A DNA stretch of 64,000 nucleotides from Physella acuta (Eukaryota > Mollusca > Gastropoda > Physidae): assembly GCF_028476545.1 (NCBI RefSeq), contig NW_026732357.1, forward strand, positions 1-64,000, written 5' to 3'. This document shows positions 1 through 13,489 of this stretch, one piece after another. Below the pieces are notes generated by a model. The model was not told the DNA's origin. It did not search any database and saw only the letters and a program-made list of their open reading frames with translations. The translations under genes and the position numbers were made by a program. Numbering within the stretch: the first letter of the stretch is position 1; each line of letters opens with the position of its first letter.

Positions 1-434
1 CCCCCAACCCCCACGAAGCGATGCACGAAAGAAAAACTAATAAGATGTAAGTACACGGTATGACCGCGAACCCAGTAAGCAAAGCCGAAAGCTGGGTCAG
101 AAATAAGTTTTTGCCAATTAAACATACCGTCCTATCCTAATATTTAAATTTATTTTTTTTATAGCCGAGTGCATTGTCGGTTCTAAACAAAAAAAGTTAA
201 TAAAATAAACATTTAAATTTTTTTTTAAATATAATTTCGTAACATCAATTGTTTTTTTTTTAATTTGAAGGGCAACTTTTATGCGTTTAAAAAAAAAAAA
301 GGTTTTTCTATTCAAGTCAACAGGAAAGTTAAGCATATAAGAATATATAGAATATATAACGTATCACCCTTTTAATAAAATAAAAAATACACTTTTTTTA
401 AAATGTTCTGAAAGTTTTGCCATTGTGTTTCCAG

Positions 435-610
435 AGCGCCACAGCCTCTTCGGCCTTATATTGCATCAAATCCGAACATTGAAGACCCTGTGTGACACGC
501 TTGAACTGCCTATGATTTACTTACTCAAGGTCAAGGCTTACTGCATTAAAAACGATGGCATCTTTTCTTGTCTACAGTGTATTGAAAACCCTCTTGCAAC
601 CAATCTCTAG
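435..610 (+). CDS. candidate terminal exon, product not recognised
   Basis: After a plausible acceptor (tgtgtttccag, ending at 434) there is an open frame of about 58 codons ending in TAG. It contains several cysteines and a leucine-rich start (RHSLFGLILHQIRTLKTLC). I do not recognise the family. It could be the last exon of a plus-strand gene that begins left of the window, or a chance open frame in AT-rich DNA. No upstream exon is visible in the window, so support rests only on the acceptor and the protein-like composition. Confidence 0.22.
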
Positions 611-751
611 ATTAGAGTTGCTGTTTATAAGGTAAATCTGGTTTGACAAAATTATTATTTTTTTCTTATTCCAGGAATGGTAACAGTAATATTAAGCTCT
701 GAAAGTTATAATTTTTTTTTTTAAATATGATGACATTGGGCTAACAAAGTT

Positions 752-1150
752 TATAAATTCGAACCCCTTGGGCAGATGAACAGTGCTTCTTCCAGACTTT
801 TTTCTCCGGGGGTGCACTTGAAATTTCCGGGGGGAGGGGGCGGACGCTGTCAAAAGTATATATTTGATATATAAACTCCATTTCGTTGGGGGGGGGGGGG
901 GGGGTGGGGGGGTAGACTACCCAGAAGAGATGCCTGGAATAAACTCTGCAGAGGAGGCTCGATAGTTGGGGACAGCAACTCTTCTAGGAGAGACAACTCC
1001 AAAATCAAACAACTGCTGCCTTGTAGTTTGTTCTTGGGACAAAGGCTGTGGAAGCAAATCCAAAAAGAAAAATCATAATGAAATTGTAACAATATGTTGG
1101 ATGGAATCCATTCGAATATTAAAATTAAGAACAAAGAAGAAGAAGAAAGT
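752..1150 (+). repeat. tRNA-related SINE (family S2), split by a MITE
   Basis: The left piece (about 752-780) has the B-box-like ttcgaacccc followed by gggcagatga. The body resumes at 949 (gaggctcgatagttgggga) and runs to a gaagaagaagaa tail near 1145. Related copies lie near 3190, 3790, 13490, 27590 and 51640. The 51640-52015 copy is uninterrupted at this point, which shows that 781-948 is an insertion. Confidence 0.65.
781..948. mobile_element. hAT-type MITE with G-tracts, inside a SINE
   Basis: The ends are imperfect inverted repeats of the form CAGTG(C/T)TTCTTCCAG, with the other end reading cctggaataaactctg. Flanking octamers cagatgaa (773-780) and cagaggag (949-956) match at 6 of 8 positions, as expected of an old hAT 8-bp target duplication. 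The interior carries long G runs and an AT-rich core (about 855-880). Confidence 0.65.
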
Positions 1151-1320
1151 CTATACATTGTGCTATTTTATCATATGTATGCTCAACAATTGTCGTTAGA
1201 TCTGTAATAACACAATCCCTATCCTACTTTCAATCTCGTACATTTCTTATTGTTTCAGACAGTTTCAGTGGCGGAACTAGAAAAAAGGGCCACCCCGCCA
1301 AAAAAAAAATGGGCCCCCAT

Positions 1321-1361
<41 letters not shown>

Positions 1362-1363
1362 GT

Positions 1364-1420
<57 letters not shown>

Positions 1421-1429
1421 ATTATATAT

Positions 1430-1464
<35 letters not shown>
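1321..1464. repeat. (AT)n microsatellite
   Basis: Interrupted TA repeat inside the hAT element. Frames through it appear open only because TATA translates as Tyr-Ile. Confidence 0.95.
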
Positions 1465-1609
1465 GCATGGTCTTTTGTTTTTCATTTAAACAAATTACAA
1501 CGAGTCATGAGTGTGAGTGCATTAGTCTGTTTTAAGCTTTTTTTTTTTTTTTAGATTTAGAACTAATTTATTTCAATATATTTACTGTAATACAGCCGAT
1601 CCTCTAGGT

Positions 1610-1830
1610 CAGGGGTCTCCAAACTTTTCAGTCCGAGGGACGCATTAACTATCAAATTTCAGTTCGGGGGCCAGTTTCTTCCAGGCATGTCAATTGATTT
1701 TTCTGGGCAAAGTTCCTCAGCCATCACCAACAAACGTTTTTTCCGTGGACAAAAAATCTCCGCGGGCCGGATGAGAGGACATCGCGGGCCGCATCATGCG
1801 GCCCGCGGGCCGTATGTTTGGAGACCCCTG
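1610..1830. mobile_element. 221-bp hAT-type MITE, nested
   Basis: Termini CAGGGGTCTCCAAAC and, inverted, gtttggagacccctg. Perfect 8-bp target duplication ctctaggt at 1602-1609 and 1831-1838. The interior is GC-rich near the right end (gcgggccgcatcatgcggcc), a palindromic stretch able to form a hairpin. Insertion into the 1266-2388 element makes this the younger of the two. Confidence 0.9.
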
Positions 1831-3189
1831 CTCTAGGTTTAAGGCCGGTCCAAAATTATATATATATATAAAAACGTGAAAGCTTTGTATGTGTAATGGT
1901 GTATCGTGTTATGTTTATTTTTTATGTTGTTTTGTATTTATATTATTTATTTTAAATATTTATTTTCTTTTATTGCTATGTCAGTCTTTAGTTTGTTATG
2001 TATTTTTTCAATATAATAATTAAGTGAAGTAATAGCTTTTGAATCTGTTTAGTACAAATATATTAAAACGAGCTTATTAGCACCCCTATTTAACTATTTA
2101 AAAAAGGGAAATAAGTCATGGAAGTGTTTTGAACGTTTGCCTATCTTTCACACTAAAGATTAGGCAAATATTTTTTTTTAAAGCAACAGCATGTGTTAGC
2201 TACTTATAACATCACAACTGTAGTAGATCTGTTTGTTGTTTACAAAAGCTTTTACTGTCAAGTCAAAAATGCAAGAAATTTTTTTTAACCATAATTTGTT
2301 TATTATGGGTCGGTTATGGGCCCCTAAATGGCGTGGCCCCCCCCCCTCCGCATTGCGGGGGTCTAGCGGCACTGTAGTTCCGCCCCTGGACAGTTCACAT
2401 AATCGTCTCTTAAATTATTTTATTTTTTTGTGTGAATTTGCAGAAAACTTATGTGGTAGAAAATTAATGAACAGGAATGCCTAGAAGCATACCGAAAGCT
2501 AGACTCTACCAACTCGACCAGGTACAAATCATTGCATATCGTCACAGAAGTTGATTACGGGCAGGAGTTGATTTTTTTTCTCTCATTCATCACTAACGGT
2601 AAGTTATCTTATGTATAGATTAATGAAAACAATGGCGCATACAACAGGTACACAATAGAAACAAATACGTTGTAAATACAAAAAAAAAAATAAACTATAT
2701 AAATAATTCACAACACTTTTGTTTAGATCAAAAAGTAGTTTTGACAATTAAAGTTACGCACAAAAACTGAATAAGTATTGTATTTCGGATCTGGTTATCA
2801 AACTTTATGCTGGAAAATTCTTTAAATTCTAAAATTAATATATTTGTATCCCTACTGCCCAAAAGAAGTTAACATACAACCAAAATATTGTTAATATCAG
2901 TATATTTTTCTAAAAGGTATTAACATGTTTAATAATATTAATTTTTTTATCTATAGAAAAGGATATTATATACTCTACCAAGCTTAATAAGTGAAACAAA
3001 CGCATATTCAAAAGGGGAGGCGAAAGTAAAAAAAAAAACAACTAGTAATATTTTCAATTTTCAAATCCAATCGCTGCTCCAAGATACAAAGGCCTACTTG
3101 TCTCCTCTTTATTACTGTATATAATATAAATATTATTTATAATATAGTAAAATATATATATATTGAAATAGCATTGTACTGTTGGTGGG

Positions 3190-3440
3190 TAGTGTTCCTT
3201 TTGGATTTATTCTCTCAAGCTCAGGGCCCTTTAGCTTGTGATTGCAGCCCATCCTTGAGAAAAAGCTCCAAAAATAAACATTTTCTGCCCTGCAGTTTGT
3301 TCACTAGTTAGCTAAGGCTATGGAAGCAAATTCAGAAAGAAAAGTTGTCTAAGGGCGGAATCAACGCATTGTTTATGGCTCATAACATGTTAGGACGAAT
3401 ACTTAATTTTGTTGAAGGAAATTACCTCCAGTGATTCAAA
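3190..3440 (+). repeat. SINE S2, old partial copy
   Basis: Diverged match to the S2 body: the segment around ccaaaaataaacattttctgc, the ctgccctgcagtttgttc block and ctatggaagcaaattcaga occur in the same order as in 949-1145. Confidence 0.5.
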
Positions 3441-3789
3441 AAAAGCTCAATTTAAAAAAAATTTGAGCTATAATATTTGAAAGATTCATTTTAATATGCC
3501 TGATTAAATTATAAAATTACCGTTTCCTAATTTAATAGTATAGGCATTTTTTTTATAAATTTTGCATGTAAATCTAAATCATCCGTTAACTATTGATAGA
3601 GTTGTTGGGTCACAACAGAATAGTGTGTCTAGGGCTATGTGTTGCATGGCGCCGCCCACCCTTCTCTATGCCTGAAACTACCCGCATTTCATTTAGATTC
3701 CTCGACTTGGTCATGAACTCTTGCCCGTTGAAGTTCCTCTAAGAGCTTATGCGGCCTGGCCGGTGAACCTTTACCTTAAGGTCATTCGT

Positions 3790-4080
3790 CCAATGATGCC
3801 GTGGTTGCATTAGTTGATTAATTTCGGAGTTTTCTCTTTTGCTGTCCCAAGCTATCGAGCGTAATCTACCCGGGCAGAGTTTCTTCCAGGCATCTGCCCC
3901 CCCCCCCCATCCCCCGAACGAAGTGAAATTTATATAATTTATATAGAAAATATATACTTTTAATAGCCCCCCCCCCCCCCTGAAGAATGTCTACCACCCC
4001 CCCCCCTTCCACCGGAGAAAAAAGTCTGGAAGAAACACTGTACCTAGGGGTTTGAACTAAGGACATTTGGGTTTAGAACG
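3790..4080 (-). repeat. SINE S2, minus strand, split by a MITE
   Basis: 3790-3874 reads as the reverse complement of S2 (cggagttttctcttttgctg, ctatcgagcg). It resumes at 4041 with ggggtttgaactaaggac, the B-box side. The MITE at 3875-4040 interrupts it. Confidence 0.55.
3875..4040. mobile_element. 166-bp hAT-type MITE with C-tracts
   Basis: Termini CAGAGTTTCTTCCAG and, inverted, ctggaagaaacactg. Flanks tacccggg (3867-3874) and tacctagg (4041-4048) agree at 6 of 8 positions. Same family as 781-948, opposite orientation. Confidence 0.7.
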
Positions 4081-4719
4081 ACCCGACCACGTTGAATTTT
4101 TACAACATGATACTATTAATTCTTCAACGAATCACTTAAACCAACATTAATCTTCATATCTGACCTATTAAAATTTTTGGGATAGAAACAAAAAAAAAAC
4201 AAAATCCAGTTAATTAAATTCTTTCAGATGCGGAGTTGAGGGAAGACATCGAAAACCGATTATTTCGGTGGTTTCTAACAAAAAAAAGGTTCATTCGCTG
4301 CGACCAAATGTGAAGAATTGGTTCAAGTGATGAGCGACATGGATCAAAGGCTGCAATCTAAAGCTTTCGCAGGCGTTAGCTGCAAGATCACAACCATGTC
4401 ATTCACGTCGTTCTGCCCAACCTGCCTGACTTCCGTGGCGTTCGCAGTGAAGAATTTTTTCAAGCAGAATTTGACGAATAATATTAAGAACAAGAAGCTT
4501 GATTCGACATTCACATCGATAACGAAAGGCAAGTGTTTGTAATGTTTTAACTGGCAAAAGTGCCGGTTAAAGTCTAACGTATACATGAACATTTAAGTAT
4601 ATAAATACGTCAAAAATATTCACTAACATCATTGCAGTTAAAAGCTTAAAACCACACAAGACGAAACGCTACCATAATTCAGATAATAAAGCATTTATAA
4701 AAAAAAGCTGCATTAACCG

Positions 4720-4845
4720 GGTGGTCGGATTATAGAGCTTTCGACGAATAACTTGAAAACTCGAGTTCGGATTCCGGAGTTTGTAAGACGTCCCTAAGTC
4801 AACCCACCGGGTGACACCATTTATAGGGGTGACACCATGACGTAA
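4720..4845. repeat. tRNA-like and MITE remnants
   Basis: A B-box-like cgagttcggattccgg sits beside ccgggtgacaccatttatag, a motif internal to the hAT MITE family at 33363-33678. Both are fragments. Confidence 0.4.
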
Positions 4846-4996
4846 ACGCGCTAAATTTAGAGAAAACAATACTACATCCAACTGTATTATTAACAGATTA
4901 AAGATAAACATCATTACTAATAAGTCTGCAGGGATTAAAGCTTTTACCCATGCATGTACTCGCGTAAGTGGCATATATTTAAATTAAGGCTATTTA

Positions 4997-5080
<84 letters not shown>
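4997..5080. repeat. (TA)n microsatellite
   Basis: Uninterrupted TA repeat directly abutting the MITE that starts at 5081. Confidence 0.95.
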
Positions 5081-5084
<4 letters not shown>

Positions 5085-5312
5085 GGGCTCAGTGGAAAAA
5101 GTACTTCAGTTACATGTTTTTCAAAAATGAGTTAAGACCGGTATATTATTTGTTTACCTGTAAATTTGGGCCATGGAAACAGTACCGAAGTAGCTTAATT
5201 CGAATAATTTGCATCAGCTGTTTTAGTATTTAGCTTCAATTTTAAAACTTTGCACTCATTTTTCTCAAAACACTTAAAATACACTTAAGTACTTTTTCCA
5301 CTGAGCCCTTCA
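5081..5312. mobile_element. 232-bp MITE with perfect terminal inverted repeats
   Basis: Begins TGAAGGGCTCAGTGG and ends with its exact inverse; the perfect inverted repeat is about 26 bp and includes AAAAAGTACTT. Both flanks are TATA, consistent with a TA-targeting (Tc1/mariner-like) element inserted into the (TA)n tract. No coding content. Confidence 0.75.
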
Positions 5313-5337
5313 TATATACTTTGTTTCTTTGGGGAGG

Positions 5338-5382
5338 GGGGACACTCCACCGGATGACACCAGACATAGCGACGCCACTGGG
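5338..5382. repeat. hAT MITE terminal remnant
   Basis: The segment ccaccggatgacacc...gcgacgccactg matches the right end of the 33363-33678 family, truncated on its left. Confidence 0.4.
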
Positions 5383-5904
5383 GGTACCTGACTAATGCTA
5401 GGCGAAACAACTCTAAATTACAATATATGTCGAGGTCATTGAAACACATTATCTCTATTGTAATTGATTTATATGTTTTGGACATGAAAGGACAATGATG
5501 ATAACAGATACACACCCCCACATTCACACACACAATGTCAGAACTATGCATCACAGGCGAGAACACACTCCTATACAAAAGTACTCTAAATTCCAATAAG
5601 TCTTGTGATATTCAGGTACGACAGTGCCATTATCAGTCAGAAGGGAAGAAGAAAACACGGAGTCAAATATATTCCCTGTGCGAATAATACTACAAAGAGT
5701 CGACAATGGTAAGATTTTAAAATATGTATCATAACTGTTATGTTATAATTAAACACTGAAGTTAAGAGTATAATTAAATTTGAACTATTTGAAAACATTA
5801 TATTAAAAATGTTTTTTTTTTGTTTAAAAAAATGTAATTTATTAATCACATTATTGCATTACTTTGAATTATACATATTTAAATTTTGAAATAGTATTAC
5901 TGAA

Positions 5905-6374
5905 CAGTGGCGGAACTAGAAAATAATGTGTGTTGGTTACTGTATTGTAGAACAATCACTGCTGGTGTATATCCCATTTTTTTTCTTTATTAAACTACTA
6001 GTATATCAAGGTTAAAAAACAGTTTTGTTTTTGGTCGGATTCAGTGGCGTAGCTACCGTAAAGCTAGCGTAAGCAAGGCATAGGGGCCGAAAGGAAAATA
6101 TGGGCCCTTTTTTGAAATTTTGAGGGGGGTGCAAATCGAAAGTCTGAGGGTGGGGGGTGCAAATCAAAAGTCTGAGGGGGGGGGGGGGTGCAAAGCGAAA
6201 GTTTGTCCCCGGTAGCCAGGAAAAGTCGCTACGCCTCTGAGGGTCCCACTAACACTTTTTCATAGGGGCCCAAAAATCCTAGCTACGCCAATGGTCGGAT
6301 TCTGGGCCCCTATAACGGCTTGGGGACAGCATTACATTGCCTTGTCTGGTGATGTGATAGTGGTTCCGCCCCTG
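5905..6374. mobile_element. non-autonomous hAT element (same family as 1266-2388)
   Basis: Starts CAGTGGCGGAACTAG and ends GGTTCCGCCCCTG. Flanks ttactgaa (5897-5904) and tttctgaa (6375-6382) form an 8-bp target duplication with one mismatch. It is interrupted by a second hAT MITE at 6042-6293. Confidence 0.85.
6042..6293. mobile_element. 252-bp hAT MITE of the GGCGTAGC family, nested
   Basis: Termini CAGTGGCGTAGCTA and, inverted, TAGCTACGCCAATG, with a perfect 8-bp duplication gtcggatt at 6034-6041 and 6294-6301. The interior repeats the phrase ggggtgcaaatcgaaagt. Other copies with duplications: 29856, 33363 and 42137 (perfect), 36215 (6 of 8). Confidence 0.9.
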
Positions 6375-6431
6375 TTTCTGAATATACATATTGCTTCAAG
6401 CGTGTATTCTATCCCTGTTTTATTTGGCCAG

Positions 6432-6532
6432 GTGACCCATGTGTGAGAACATCAGAACAACACGTTATAAAGCTATGTAGCATGGTTTATCACTTCTTGC
6501 GACACATGGAAAAGGAAACGAAACAAATAGAC
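6432..6532 (+). CDS. candidate exon of the GIMAP-domain gene
   Basis: Acceptor ttggccag before 6432 and donor gttagt after 6532. The open frame needs one incoming base and ends in phase 0. This matches both the candidate exon ending at 4528 (phase 1) and the exon starting at 8210 (phase 0). The peptide (TSEQHVIKLCSMVYHFLRHM in the middle) looks like an amphipathic helix. No homology is claimed; support is splice signals plus phase. Confidence 0.35.
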
Positions 6533-6613
6533 GTTAGTGTCCTTAGTAAAAAAATTCTCCACTCACAAACATCTCTATCTATTTTTATTTATCTCTCTCT
6601 CTTTATATATATA

Positions 6614-7400
6614 CTAGGCATGCTGCCCAGCTTCGCTTAGGCTTTCGAAAACATTGAGAATTTGAATGCTTAATTAATTCGCCCGAGGGCCGGTCTACGA
6701 CCTCAGGAGTTATGAAGAGGTTCCTACGTGGACATTTTTTTCGGTCAGTTGAGGTCAGTTTTAAACCACTCATCGTAGACTGTTCGGCCAACCGGCCCCC
6801 GTGTTCTGTCGCCCCAAGGCAAGATCCTGTCAAATTTGAAGCGCCTGCGGCGCCGGGAAGTGCCCTATCGGGCACTCGACAACTTGCTTTATATCTTATA
6901 GAGATAAGCAAAGTGCATAGATAAACAAAGATTTCAATAAAGTAATTAGGGCCTGAAATACTTTAGTTTAGAAATGTATTATTTGAATAGATTCTAGATC
7001 AAGATAGGGTCTACAACTGTGTACGTCTAGTTTTTCCGTAGATCTAGATCATCTAGATCTAGATCTAGAATCTCTAGATCTAGATGATCTAGAATATTAG
7101 ATCTAGATGATATAGAATATCAAGATCTAGAATATCTAGATCTAGAATCGTAATAGAATTTTTTTAAAGTTTAGCCCGAGCAAAATTGTATTGTATAAAT
7201 TTTATAGCGTACGTAGATCTAAATCAAATTTGAATGAAATAGTTCATTTCTTTTTATTCTAAACACAGCAGATTACGTCATTAGTTAATGTATAAACATT
7301 AGTGACGTCACTGTTTTATGCATTCTTTTTCACAACTATAAACGCTTTTCCTGTTGCATAAGTAAAACTGTTTCTCTACATTCGAATACGCCTTTATTTT
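6614..7400 (-). mobile_element. Helitron-like element, minus strand
   Basis: Read on the minus strand the element ends in a hairpin (cctaagcgaagctggg), a short spacer and CTAG at 6614-6617, directly abutting a TATATATA tract. A near-identical plus-strand end is at 44725-44751. The 5' limit is not visible, so 7400 is a guess. It has no protein-coding content and includes a TCTAGA-rich cluster and a TGACGTCA palindrome near 7302. Confidence 0.55.
7023..7152. repeat. TCTAGA/AGATCT palindrome cluster
   Basis: About 130 bp built of overlapping AGATCTAGAT-type palindromes; a shorter cluster of the same kind is at 39123-39180. Confidence 0.8.
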
Positions 7401-7539
7401 TTTATTTTTCTTCTTTAAATAAAATTGTGGTTATACATTTAAAACATCTAACATATTATTTTCAACAAAAGTCCGTATAAAGGTATCCATATATCGCTGC
7501 CGATTCTGACGTGATATCCGGCGAAAATATTTTGCGGAT

Positions 7540-7570
<31 letters not shown>

Positions 7571-7605
7571 AGTGCGCACATGGGCCATTATATATTAGGA
7601 TGTAT

Positions 7606-7761
<156 letters not shown>

Positions 7762-7896
7762 TTTTGCCATTAGTATACAAATAATGTTAATAAATAAATA
7801 AATAAATAAATATAGGCCTCTATTACTATAATATAATTATATTAGCCTATAAGCCTATATATTTAAAATGATTTAAAATATCTCATAATATGTGTA

Positions 7897-7898
<2 letters not shown>

Positions 7899-7977
<79 letters not shown>

Positions 7978-7990
7978 GTATATATATATA

Positions 7991-8052
<62 letters not shown>
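7899..8052. repeat. (AT)n followed by (GT)n
   Basis: Interrupted AT array ending in a GTGTGT run. Confidence 0.95.
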
Positions 8053-8053
<1 letters not shown>

Positions 8054-8209
8054 TAATGTATAAATATGTAACCCAATTGTAGAAGTGAGCGGTGCTTAGC
8101 CTCATTACTTTAGTCACTCGAAATGAATGTAATACAACACTCAAACATCTTTATAAAAGTGTACACTAGATGTATGAAATGACTAAATTTTATCCAACTT
8201 GCCACTCAG

Positions 8210-10300
<2,091 letters not shown>

Positions 10301-11250
10301 TATTCACCAATCTTTTTGTTAAAGTACAACCTTTTCTGATAAAGAAACGGCTCAGTAGTAGGTTTTTTAGTCTTTTATATAATCATAATTTATTCGAATT
10401 TTTAATTAATTAAGATAATTGATTTAATACAGGCAGACAAAAATATGATGTAGCACTGAGCGTTTCAAATCACACTAATTGAACTGAAGAAACATTATTT
10501 CTTCTGTTGATCTTAGTGTTGTGAGCTTTTGCTCACGTAATGCACTGAATCACTCTGTTTAGAAAACAATGTTCAAGTGATAAGAATGAACCTTTCACCT
10601 TATGCCCAGACACTCCAAAATCGTTTTCTCCTAATCCAACCATACCATGCTTTGTCAACAATCATTGATCTTGCCCTAATGGTCTTAAGTTGCTTCTTAA
10701 ACTTTTGCTCTACTAAATTCGACATCCTTCAGTTGGAAATTAGGCAGTGCATATCTCTGTATCAGCTGGTAATTCAAGATCGAAGGTAGGTCACTAATAA
10801 AGAGGAATGCTCTTCCCTAAATCAACTAAATCGAAAAAATGCACTTAAACTGCAAAACGAAAACGGATGGTGAAACACTATTTCTGCCCTTAAGTTGTAT
10901 ATTTGTTAACAGCAGACTTGTATTTCCTGATGAAGTATGCACAACTGCAATGTAGGTGCCGGACCGTAGTCTCAGATACTGTAGATTCACCTTAATTATA
11001 ATTCATTTTCGCTTGTTTCAATTCCTTGCCCTCAAACAGTTAATGGGTGTACAGTATCATACACATGTGCTTTACCCTAAAGTAATAGAAAAACTGAATT
11101 TATCCCACCGATGTGTGATTGTTACCTCCCATGTTATTTCAGTTCAGCTGTTTTGTATTAGCACCAGGTTTTCCTCTATGAGACGTGTTTCTGGGCGTTA
11201 AATAAGAAATCATACGTTGCCACGTACCATGATCCTTCTCTCGACATTGC
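10301..11250. other. no gene seen
   Basis: AT-rich sequence after the GTPase stop. Two short open frames (10577 and 10956) have no recognisable motif or splice context. Confidence 0.6.
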
Positions 11251-11329
11251 CGTTATAAACGAAAGTAATGATTTCTCTTTAGAAGTAACGACCCATTGGA
11301 CAGATAAAGTGGAGTTCATATGTTTCTTG

Positions 11330-11525
11330 ACCTCGGCATGTAAAGGGATAATGTGGTCAGCTATATGTCCAGCCGAATTTACTTCCCCTAACGTGAGTTA
11401 GGTACCCATCAGAGTAGAGTGGACTCAGGGACGTTCCACTAACTTGAACCCGGATTCGAACTCGAAACTATCGGGTTAGCGGTCTAGCGCTCCACTGCTA
11501 GGCTAGTGTAGTCCAGAGAGATGCT
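11330..11525 (-). repeat. tRNA-related SINE (family S1), minus strand
   Basis: The reverse complement begins with a tRNA-like head: A-box region tagcagtggagcgctagac, B-box gagttcgaatccgg. It then runs through the conserved body (gtgagttaggtacccatcag on the plus strand). Related copies: 29150-29366, 37470-37650 and 52868-53095. Confidence 0.75.
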
Positions 11526-12808
11526 ACACATTACGTTTGGTACCTTTTTTAAACTAATTTGTAATATATAAAGAAATGTACAGGTTATGATAATATTTTA
11601 TGTTGAGTTCGACTTGCGGTTCGCATTGAACAATTTATAGGCATAGTAAATGTGGTGACATTTTCTTAAAGGCTGATTTTCGTCAATGTCAAAATCTTAC
11701 ATGAATTGAATGAAAATAAAGTAGGAGTGATCTCCCCTAAACTTTATTGAATGTTATTATCAGTTATTGGAGTCGAGGAGGTGTTGAGAATTATGAAAAT
11801 CTCCATTGCGATTTTTTGCAATATTACAATACTTCCTCTATATTTCGAATATGAGAAAGTAATTTTTTTTTCAAAACTGTCATATTCACAACGAGCTAGA
11901 ATGATTAACTCTATCCATTTTTAGAGTTATCGATTCTAGCGTTTTGATATCTATACTACCAAAAAACTTACCAAAATCCAAAATCTTTTTTTTTTTTACT
12001 TATGGTTATTCAGTTCCGTTATTTTGCAGTGTTTTTCTTTCGTTTTTTATACATTAAAAATGTTTAGAAATTGCTTTTTAACGACAATGATCTAGGTTGG
12101 ACTAAGCCCTATCATACACATAGTAAAGTGCATAGACTGTTGGGTGAATGTCATTTGCTTGTCATTTGAGTTCGTTGGAGGAGACATTGTTACATTATAT
12201 TTTAAAAGCTGCAGTGTGAATAAGAATTTGATGCAGTTCAACTCATCCGCAGTCACTGTAGTTATTTAGTCTTTTTCTTTTACAATTGTGTAATATATGT
12301 ATATAAAATATATAATTTGATTAAACGTAGTTAAAATAATATTATTCAAATATTGAATAATATTATTCAAATTGAAAAATGCTTTAATAATATCAACGAA
12401 TTATGTTTTTAAATTGACACAATATATTGACCTATGTAAATAATTTGTCACTCTGCAAAATACATCTATTTTTTAAGGCTTTTTTTATTTTACAAAAAAA
12501 AACGTAATTGTTTTGAATATATAACTTTAATAGTTTTATGATAAAGATACAGAATGCAGTTTTTTTTTCTTTACTCTTGTAGCAATAACAAATACTATTA
12601 AGAACATATCGTTTTAAGTAATATAATAGCTGAATTTTAAATAACCTCTACCAAATACGAATTTACAAATCAAAATCTCAAACTATGAACCACCTATGAA
12701 CATACACGTGTCTGTAGATATGATGGCTGGACAACAAACAATATTGAAAATAAAAACCACAATAATAATCTTTCCATATGTAAAAAAAAACAACAGAAAA
12801 AAAATTAT

Positions 12809-12812
<4 letters not shown>
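11526..12812. other. no gene; internally deleted family A copy
   Basis: 11723-11862 joins the 5' end of family A (aggagtgatctcccctaaac) almost directly to its 3' hairpin (tatgagaaagtaa). The remainder is featureless AT-rich DNA. Confidence 0.6.

Positions 12813-12898
<86 letters not shown>
12813..12898. repeat. (TA)n microsatellite
   Basis: Pure TA array, followed by A-rich imperfect repeats (aagaaaaaaaaagattcata type) to about 13030. Confidence 0.95.
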
Positions 12899-12901
<3 letters not shown>

Positions 12902-13489
12902 AAAATGATGGATTCTTACTTAAAAGAAAAAAAAAAGATTCATATAAGAAGAAAAAAAAAGGACTTATATTTACAAGAGAATTACAGATTTTAACTTACA
13001 AAAAAAATGGATTCATAAAAAAAAAGATTTATCTTTACAAGAGAATTACGGATGCATATTTTGAAGAAATTACGTAATTGTACATTTACCAGAAACAAGC
13101 CTAAATTTTAAATTTGACAGTAAGGTTTGAAAGGCTACTAATATGAAGTAGATGTAGTGTATTGTTGGGTGTAAGAGTATTTCTGTTTTGAGTGGAGTTT
13201 TCGTAAATAACAATGTGACACTAGCGTGGGATCAAAGAACAGGGTCGTTGTTGCTGTGTATACGAAAGATAGTCTCGTCTATGTCGTTGATCAAGAGGGA
13301 AGAAGTCTAGTCTAGTTTTGTCAAGCAGTGACGTTGTCTATCTCCAAGTTGGAGCGGGGTAGCTGGATAAAAGAAAGCTTTAATATAAAAACGTACCATT
13401 CTAACGTGTTTTTTTTAATATTAGAATCAAATAATTTACCTAACAGCTAAAAATACTGCAATAAAATATGGTAAAATCAAGAGGATGCT

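Larger units (their letters stand above)
1266..2388. mobile_element. non-autonomous hAT element
   Basis: Terminal inverted repeats CAGTGGCGGAACTA at the left and TAGTTCCGCCCCTG at the right. The flanks gacagttt (1258-1265) and gacagttc (2389-2396) are an 8-bp target duplication with one mismatch. The element has no recognisable transposase. It contains an (AT)n tract and a second, younger hAT-type MITE (1610-1830). A relative with the same termini is at 5905-6374. Confidence 0.85.
2475..4528 (+). pseudogene. candidate upstream exons, possible SNTX-like module (fossil)
   Basis: Two candidate exons: 2475-2598 (acceptor aacag, donor GTAAGT, ends phase 1) and 4228-4528 (acceptor ctttcag, donor of the rare GC type, ggcaagt, ends phase 1). 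Their phases fit each other and fit the next candidate exon at 6432, so they may belong to the GIMAP-domain gene downstream. The first holds HIVTEVDYGQELIFF, which recalls the HVV-x-x-I-x-YGA-x-x-FFVF motif of the stonustoxin-like (SNTX/MACPF) family, a family known in non-venomous animals too. The family call is weak. The copy looks broken (about one interruption in this part) and is treated as a fossil. Confidence 0.35.
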
